NCBI GenBank assembly: GCA_016790515.1
Contig: JAEUOY010000058.1
Location: 1 to 45,675, forward strand
Length of the DNA: 45,675 nt
Source of the DNA: Burkholderiaceae bacterium
Lineage (GTDB): Bacteria; Pseudomonadota; Gammaproteobacteria; Burkholderiales; Burkholderiaceae_C
Direction of reading: 5' to 3'
Shown: positions 42,064-45,675 of the stretch, in pieces
Layout of the letters: the number at the start of each line of letters is the position of its first letter
Numbering within the stretch: position 1 is the first letter of the stretch
Made by a program: the position numbers and the translations under genes
Notes under the pieces: model-generated
What the model was told of the DNA's origin: nothing
Database searches by the model: none
Seen by the model: only the letters and a program-made list of their open reading frames with translations

Positions 42064-42744
42064 TTACGCGCGCCGCCGCGCCACCGCCGTCAGCACGCCC
42101 AGCGCGCCCAGGCCGAGCAGCGCGCCGGTGCCGGGCTCGGGCACCACCGGAACGTTCTCGACCGAGATCTGCAGCGTGTAGAAGTCGCCCGCCCGGGGCT
42201 TGGCGCCGGCGAAGCCCTCTTCGTAGCCCCCCTTGACCGGACTGGCGGACCACAGGCCGACGCCGACGACGTAGGTGCCCGGTGCGCTGAGGTAGGTCGT
42301 CATCAGCGAGTCGTAGGAGTCGTCGCTGTGGGGCTTGGGCACGCTGCCGCCGGCCCCGCCGCGGTAGTCGTAGTCGTCGTTGTGGCCCAGCAGGTCGCCA
42401 TTGGTGGCCCACAGCGCAAGGTGCGAGTCGAAGCCCGAGGAACTGTGGTCGATGTCCAGCACGACGAAGCCGGCGGTGCTGCCGGCCCCGGGAAAGTAGA
42501 ACGAGTAGTAGTCGAAGCTGCCGTCGCCGCTGCCATGGACCGTGACGTGCGGGATGGTCGTCGAGGTGTTGTCGACATGGGTGCCGTTGCCGATGTCGGC
42601 GCTGAAGTCCAGCGTGAAGTGGCCGTCGACGGCCTGGGCGCCGGCCAGGGTGTTGTTCGGCTCCTTCTCCTTCACCACGCCGGCTCGGGCGGCGGCGGGC
42701 AGCAACAGGGCCAACGCGAGCAGGGGCAGCGTCATCGACCTCAT
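42064..42744 (-). CDS. PEP-CTERM sorting domain protein
   Basis: A 226-residue exported protein. It has a signal peptide ('LPLLALALLLPAAARA') and a C-terminal PEP-CTERM tripartite tag: 'VPEPG', a hydrophobic helix ('ALLGLGALGVLTAVA') and a basic end (RRRA). This tag is processed by an exosortase (EpsH-type) in bacteria that make exopolysaccharide; no exosortase gene is in the window. The middle has repeated Gly/Ser/Asp-rich strands and 'EKEPNNTLAGAQ' near the N-terminus, a pattern of pre-peptidase-like or beta-sandwich surface proteins. AAGGAGA lies seven bases before the ATG at 42744. A longer open frame upstream is not used. Confidence 0.93.
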   Translation of the reverse strand: MRSMTLPLLALALLLPAAARAGVVKEKEPNNTLAGAQAVDGHFTLDFSADIGNGTHVDNTSTTIPHVTVHGSGDGSFDYYSFYFPGAGSTAGFVVLDIDHSSSGFDSHLALWATNGDLLGHNDDYDYRGGAGGSVPKPHSDDSYDSLMTTYLSAPGTYVVGVGLWSASPVKGGYEEGFAGAKPRAGDFYTLQISVENVPVVPEPGTGALLGLGALGVLTAVARRRA

Positions 42745-43060
42745 GGTGTTTCTCCTTCGGGGGCCCGAGGCCGGCTCGGCCCTGGGCGCTGGGCGACCGA
42801 TCGAACACCGCGGAACTCGCCCGAACGGCAGCCTCGCAGCCATCGTGGCGTCGTGACGGGCCAGCACTCGGCGGGTCTGGGCCGCGCGGCTGCCATCGAA
42901 GGCCGGCCGGCAGCGACCGAGAGCCGCAGCCACAGTGTCACGATCGCGGTGCGCTGTCAAATCGTCGGCAGTCAGCCGGAGCCGCCGCCCGGCGCGTGGC
43001 CTCGCTGCAGGGCTTCGCGCGACCGCCGACGCCGGAACTCGACGACTGACGGGCCGACGA
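42745..43060. other. Intergenic region upstream of the PEP-CTERM gene
   Basis: These 316 bases contain no convincing gene. On the minus strand TTGACA (42960-42955) is a perfect -35 hexamer with a poor -10 (CACTGT, 42937-42932) 17 bp on; this is probably the PEP-CTERM gene promoter, about 190 bp before its ATG. I see no clear terminator for the SulP gene, whose end at 43061 faces this region. Confidence 0.4.
42932..42960 (-). promoter_or_regulatory. Candidate promoter of the PEP-CTERM gene
   Basis: TTGACA at 42960-42955 is an exact -35 match. The -10 candidate CACTGT lies 17 bp further and matches only 2 of 6. An activator may compensate for the weak -10, or the match may be incidental. Confidence 0.3.
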
Positions 43061-44770
43061 TCAGGGCGTGCCTGGCGCCTGGGGCGGACTGCCCGCCGCC
43101 GCGCCGGACGTGCCGGGCGCCGCCATCGCCTGGAACCGCTCGATCGCCAGCCGGGCGTTGAACAGCATGCGCTCGCGGCCGAACTTGTCGTACAGGCCGG
43201 CATGGCGCGCCGTCTCGAGCACACCCGGGTTCATGCCGACCAGCCAGACCTCGATGCCGCGGTCGCGGACGCGCTTCTCGCCTTCGATCAGCATCTGCAG
43301 CGCCGAGTATTCGAGGTCGGGCACGCGGCTGAAATCCAGCGCGACGACCCGCGGCCGGTGCTGCTCGACCAGCGCGCTGATCTGGTCGGCCACGCTCTGG
43401 GCGTTGGCGAAGAACAGCCGGCCCTCGGGGCGCAGGATCAGCAGGCCGGGAAAGGTCTCGTCGTCGGGGTGCTCGGGCGACAGCGGGCGCAGCACGTCGG
43501 CGCCGCGCTTGCGGGCGATCACCGAGACGCTCGGCCGGGCGGCCTGGCTGGCCAGCCCGATCATCGAGACGACGATCGCGACGACGATGCCCTTGAGCGT
43601 GCCGAACACCAGCACGCCGATGCAGGCGATCAGCGCCCAGCGGAATTCCATCGTGCGCACCTGGCGGATGGCCTTGAACTCGGCCGGCTGGATCAGCCCG
43701 ACCGAGTAGACGATCACCACCGCGGCCAGCGTCGCGTTCGGCAGCAGCCCCAGCAGCGGCGCCAGCAGCAGCATCGTCGCCACCGCGGTGGCGGCGGTCA
43801 CCAGCGAGGCCTTCTGCGAGCGGCCGCCGGCGGCCTGCACCACCGCGGTCTGCGAGGTGCCGCCGCCGGCCGGCATCGCGCCGAACAAGGCGCCGGCGAG
43901 GTTGGCCGCGCCGGTGGCGGCGAGTTCGCGGTTGGCGTCGATCGGCGGGTCGGACGACCGGGCGAAGGCGCGGCCGGCAGCGATCGATTCGGTGAAGCTC
44001 ATCAGCGCGATGCCCAGCGCGCCGGGCAGCAGCGTTTCGACCAGCGACAGGTCGGGCAGCGTCAGCGCCGGCAGCCCCTGCGGGATCAGCCCGACGATCG
44101 ACACGCCCTGGGCCTTCAGGCCGATGTACCACGACGCGGCGATCGCCCCGCCGACGGCGACCAGCGGCGCTGGCGAATGCGGCCGCAGCTTCTCCATCCC
44201 GATCAGCACCGCCAGCGTCGCCAGCGCCACCACCAGCGTCAGCAGCGAGGTCTGGCCCAGGTGCTGCGCCAGGCTCAGCAGGTCGTGGAAGAAGCCGGCC
44301 TTGGTGATGTGCAGGCCCAGCAGCTTGGGTACCTGGTCGAGCACGATCACCAGCCCGATGCCGGCCTTGAAGCCGGTGAGCACCGGCGTCGAGATGAAGT
44401 TGGCGACGAAGCCCAGCCGCAGCAGTCGGGCGGCCAGCAGCATCAGGCCGACCAGCGCGCTCAGCGTCGCACAGGCGGTGACCAGCCTGGCCGGATCGCC
44501 GTCGGGCACTGCCAGGCCCAGCTCGGTGCCGGCCAGGATCGCCAGCGTGGTGGTCGAACTGACGTTGAGCACCTTCGACGTGCCGAGCAGCGCATAGACC
44601 ACCATCGGCACGAAGGCGGTGTACAGGCCGACCGCCACCGGCAGGCCGGCCACCGTCGCGTAGGCCATCGCCTTGGGCAGCACGACCGCCGCGGCGGTGA
44701 GCCCGGCGACGAGGTCGAAGCGCAGGCTGTTGCCGCCGGTCGGGGCCGGCGCAGCCGCGGCGCTCGTCAT
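43061..44770 (-). CDS. SulP/SLC26 family anion permease with a STAS domain
   Basis: A 569-residue transporter. About 12 membrane helices cover residues 15-425, including the family's 'VVLPKAMAYATVAGLPVAVGLY' stretch near the N-terminus. The C-terminal STAS domain (about 440-540) is marked by 'LLILRPEGRLFFANAQSV' and 'VVALDFSRVPDLEYSALQML'. SulP proteins move sulfate, bicarbonate or other anions; some resemble BicA-type bicarbonate carriers. The ATG overlaps the stop of the outer-membrane efflux gene as ATGA, so the two are translationally coupled, an unusual partnership. No sulfate-assimilation gene is nearby. Confidence 0.94.
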   Translation of the reverse strand: MTSAAAAPAPTGGNSLRFDLVAGLTAAAVVLPKAMAYATVAGLPVAVGLYTAFVPMVVYALLGTSKVLNVSSTTTLAILAGTELGLAVPDGDPARLVTACATLSALVGLMLLAARLLRLGFVANFISTPVLTGFKAGIGLVIVLDQVPKLLGLHITKAGFFHDLLSLAQHLGQTSLLTLVVALATLAVLIGMEKLRPHSPAPLVAVGGAIAASWYIGLKAQGVSIVGLIPQGLPALTLPDLSLVETLLPGALGIALMSFTESIAAGRAFARSSDPPIDANRELAATGAANLAGALFGAMPAGGGTSQTAVVQAAGGRSQKASLVTAATAVATMLLLAPLLGLLPNATLAAVVIVYSVGLIQPAEFKAIRQVRTMEFRWALIACIGVLVFGTLKGIVVAIVVSMIGLASQAARPSVSVIARKRGADVLRPLSPEHPDDETFPGLLILRPEGRLFFANAQSVADQISALVEQHRPRVVALDFSRVPDLEYSALQMLIEGEKRVRDRGIEVWLVGMNPGVLETARHAGLYDKFGRERMLFNARLAIERFQAMAAPGTSGAAAGSPPQAPGTP

Positions 44771-45675
44771 GGCGTGACGGCTTGGGCGGCCACCTGCGCT
44801 GACGGCGTCTCGTCGAAGCTGCCGCCCAGCGCCAGGTGCAGGTTGATGCGCTGCGCCAGCTGCTCGGCCTGCACGCCCAGGCGGGTCTGGCGGGCCGCAT
44901 ACAGCGCCAGCTGGTTCTGCTCGACCGCGCGCAGGTCGGCGCTGCCGACGCGGACCTGCGCCTGCGCCAGTTCCAGCGCGCGTTCGTTGTCGCGCACCGT
45001 CGCATCGAGCAACACGCTGCGGTCGCGCAATGCGAACTCGGCCGACAGCGCGTTCTCGACCTCGGCAAAGGCGCGCTGGCCGGCACGCGCGTAGTCGGCC
45101 ACCGCCTGCTTCTGCTCGGCGCTGCGGATCTCGACCTGCGCCCGCAGCGCACCGCCCTGGTACAGCGGCGCGATCAGGTTGGCGCCGACGCTCCAGGCCG
45201 GGTTGTCGTGGTTCTGCAGCACCAGCAGGTCGCTGGAGACGCTGCTGATGCCCGCCGTCAGGCTGATGCGCGGCAGCTGCGCGGCCTTGGCTTCGCCGAC
45301 GCGCGCGAAGGCCGCAGCGACCCGCCGTTCGGCGGCGATCACGTCGGGCCGGCGCTCGAGCAGCTGCGACGGCAGGCCCGCCGGCACCGGCGGCGGCAGC
45401 GGCGACAGCTTGTCGGCCACCGCGATCTCGGCCGACGGGTAGCGGCCCAGCAGCAGCTCCAGTGCGCGCAGCGCCTGCTGGCGAGCGAGATCGACCTGGC
45501 GCAGCCGGTCGCGGTAGCTGCCGGCATTGGCGCGCGCCTGCGCCACCGCCAGCTCGTTGCCGGCGCCGACGCGCAAGCGGTCCTGCGCCAGGCGCAGCAA
45601 CTCATCGGCGGCGCGCACCGAGTCCTGCGCCAGGCCGCGCTGCAGGCCGGCCTGGACCGCGACGAACCAGCTCCT
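44767..45675 (-). CDS. NodT-type outer-membrane efflux protein, C-terminal part (5' partial)
   Basis: The frame is open to the last base, so the N-terminus is missing. The 302 visible residues carry the outer-membrane channel family pattern of TolC/NodT proteins: alternating coiled helices ('RLAQDRLRVGAGNELAVAQARANAG') and strands, with 'SQLLERRPDVIAAERRVAAAFARVGEAKAAQLPRISLTAG' between the two repeats, a hallmark of RND outer-membrane factors. It forms the outer channel of a tripartite pump; the membrane-fusion and inner-membrane genes should lie just outside the window. Its stop overlaps the SulP start. Confidence 0.95.
   Translation of the reverse strand, partial: RSWFVAVQAGLQRGLAQDSVRAADELLRLAQDRLRVGAGNELAVAQARANAGSYRDRLRQVDLARQQALRALELLLGRYPSAEIAVADKLSPLPPPVPAGLPSQLLERRPDVIAAERRVAAAFARVGEAKAAQLPRISLTAGISSVSSDLLVLQNHDNPAWSVGANLIAPLYQGGALRAQVEIRSAEQKQAVADYARAGQRAFAEVENALSAEFALRDRSVLLDATVRDNERALELAQAQVRVGSADLRAVEQNQLALYAARQTRLGVQAEQLAQRINLHLALGGSFDETPSAQVAAQAVTP

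Noticed and set aside
42935-45094. 719-residue plus-strand ORF opposite SulP and the efflux channel
   Set aside because: Arg/His/Gln-rich repeats with no recognisable domain; the minus-strand genes carry the family motifs.
1-45675. CRISPR arrays, tRNA, rRNA, insertion sequences or a replication origin
   Set aside because: No regularly spaced repeats, clover-leaf genes, transposase or integrase genes, or origin-like iteron arrays were seen by reading the sequence.

Overview
The window is very G+C-rich, with strong G/C at third codon positions, and it is densely packed with long genes and short gaps. The gene content fits a betaproteobacterium of the order Burkholderiales. The indicators are a PEP-CTERM protein, a Bug-type (TctC) solute-binding protein, a NodT-type outer-membrane efflux protein next to a SulP transporter, and several acyl-CoA dehydrogenases. 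This placement is inferred from gene families and composition. I see no rRNA, tRNA, CRISPR array, transposase, integrase or replication origin.

Layout. 1-8.5 kb: the 3' end of a tannase/feruloyl-esterase gene, pyruvate carboxylase coupled to an unrecognised gene, a membrane-anchored tandem nitroreductase (SagB-type), an SDR dehydrogenase and a small hydrophobic protein. 8.5-10.2 kb: two complete toxin-antitoxin modules side by side (vapBC-like, then parDE-like), each preceded by repeats that look like operators. 10.2-15.4 kb: a radical SAM protein, a divergent two-domain protein that may have tail-tube-like folds, and a stand-alone DUF2126 protein. 15.4-20.5 kb: a ribbon-helix-helix regulator with a strong palindrome at its start, a PHB-depolymerase-type esterase, a Baeyer-Villiger-type monooxygenase and a SLC13/DASS anion transporter, followed by a decayed PemK/MazF toxin fragment. 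20.7-22.8 kb (minus strand): an aromatic-ring dioxygenase operon (alpha, beta, Rieske ferredoxin). 22.9-24.4 kb: a small membrane protein and an HDOD protein. 24.4-30.0 kb (minus strand): a five-gene peptide-type ABC importer. 30.2-39.1 kb (plus strand): a beta-oxidation operon with three acyl-CoA dehydrogenases, a fused hydratase/dehydrogenase and a thiolase, then a Bug binding protein and a Crp/Fnr regulator. 39.4-45.7 kb: an unrecognised membrane-anchored protein, a 50-residue secreted peptide, a lipoprotein hydrolase, a PEP-CTERM protein, and a SulP permease translationally coupled to an outer-membrane efflux protein that runs off the window.

How the genes work together. Much of the window is scavenging and catabolism: ring hydroxylation, Baeyer-Villiger oxidation, ester hydrolysis, dicarboxylate and peptide-type uptake, and CoA-thioester beta-oxidation. 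Pyruvate carboxylase supplies anaplerotic oxaloacetate. The beta-oxidation operon and the peptide-type importer diverge from a shared intergenic region that holds an inverted repeat, so they may be co-regulated. The importer may carry a compound degraded by the operon, but the sequence alone does not show the substrate.

Most promising for novelty: the gene coupled to pyruvate carboxylase, the membrane-fused tandem SagB protein, the radical SAM protein with a CX4CX2C cluster motif divergent from the possible tail-tube-like protein, the stand-alone DUF2126 protein, and the short secreted two-cysteine peptide.
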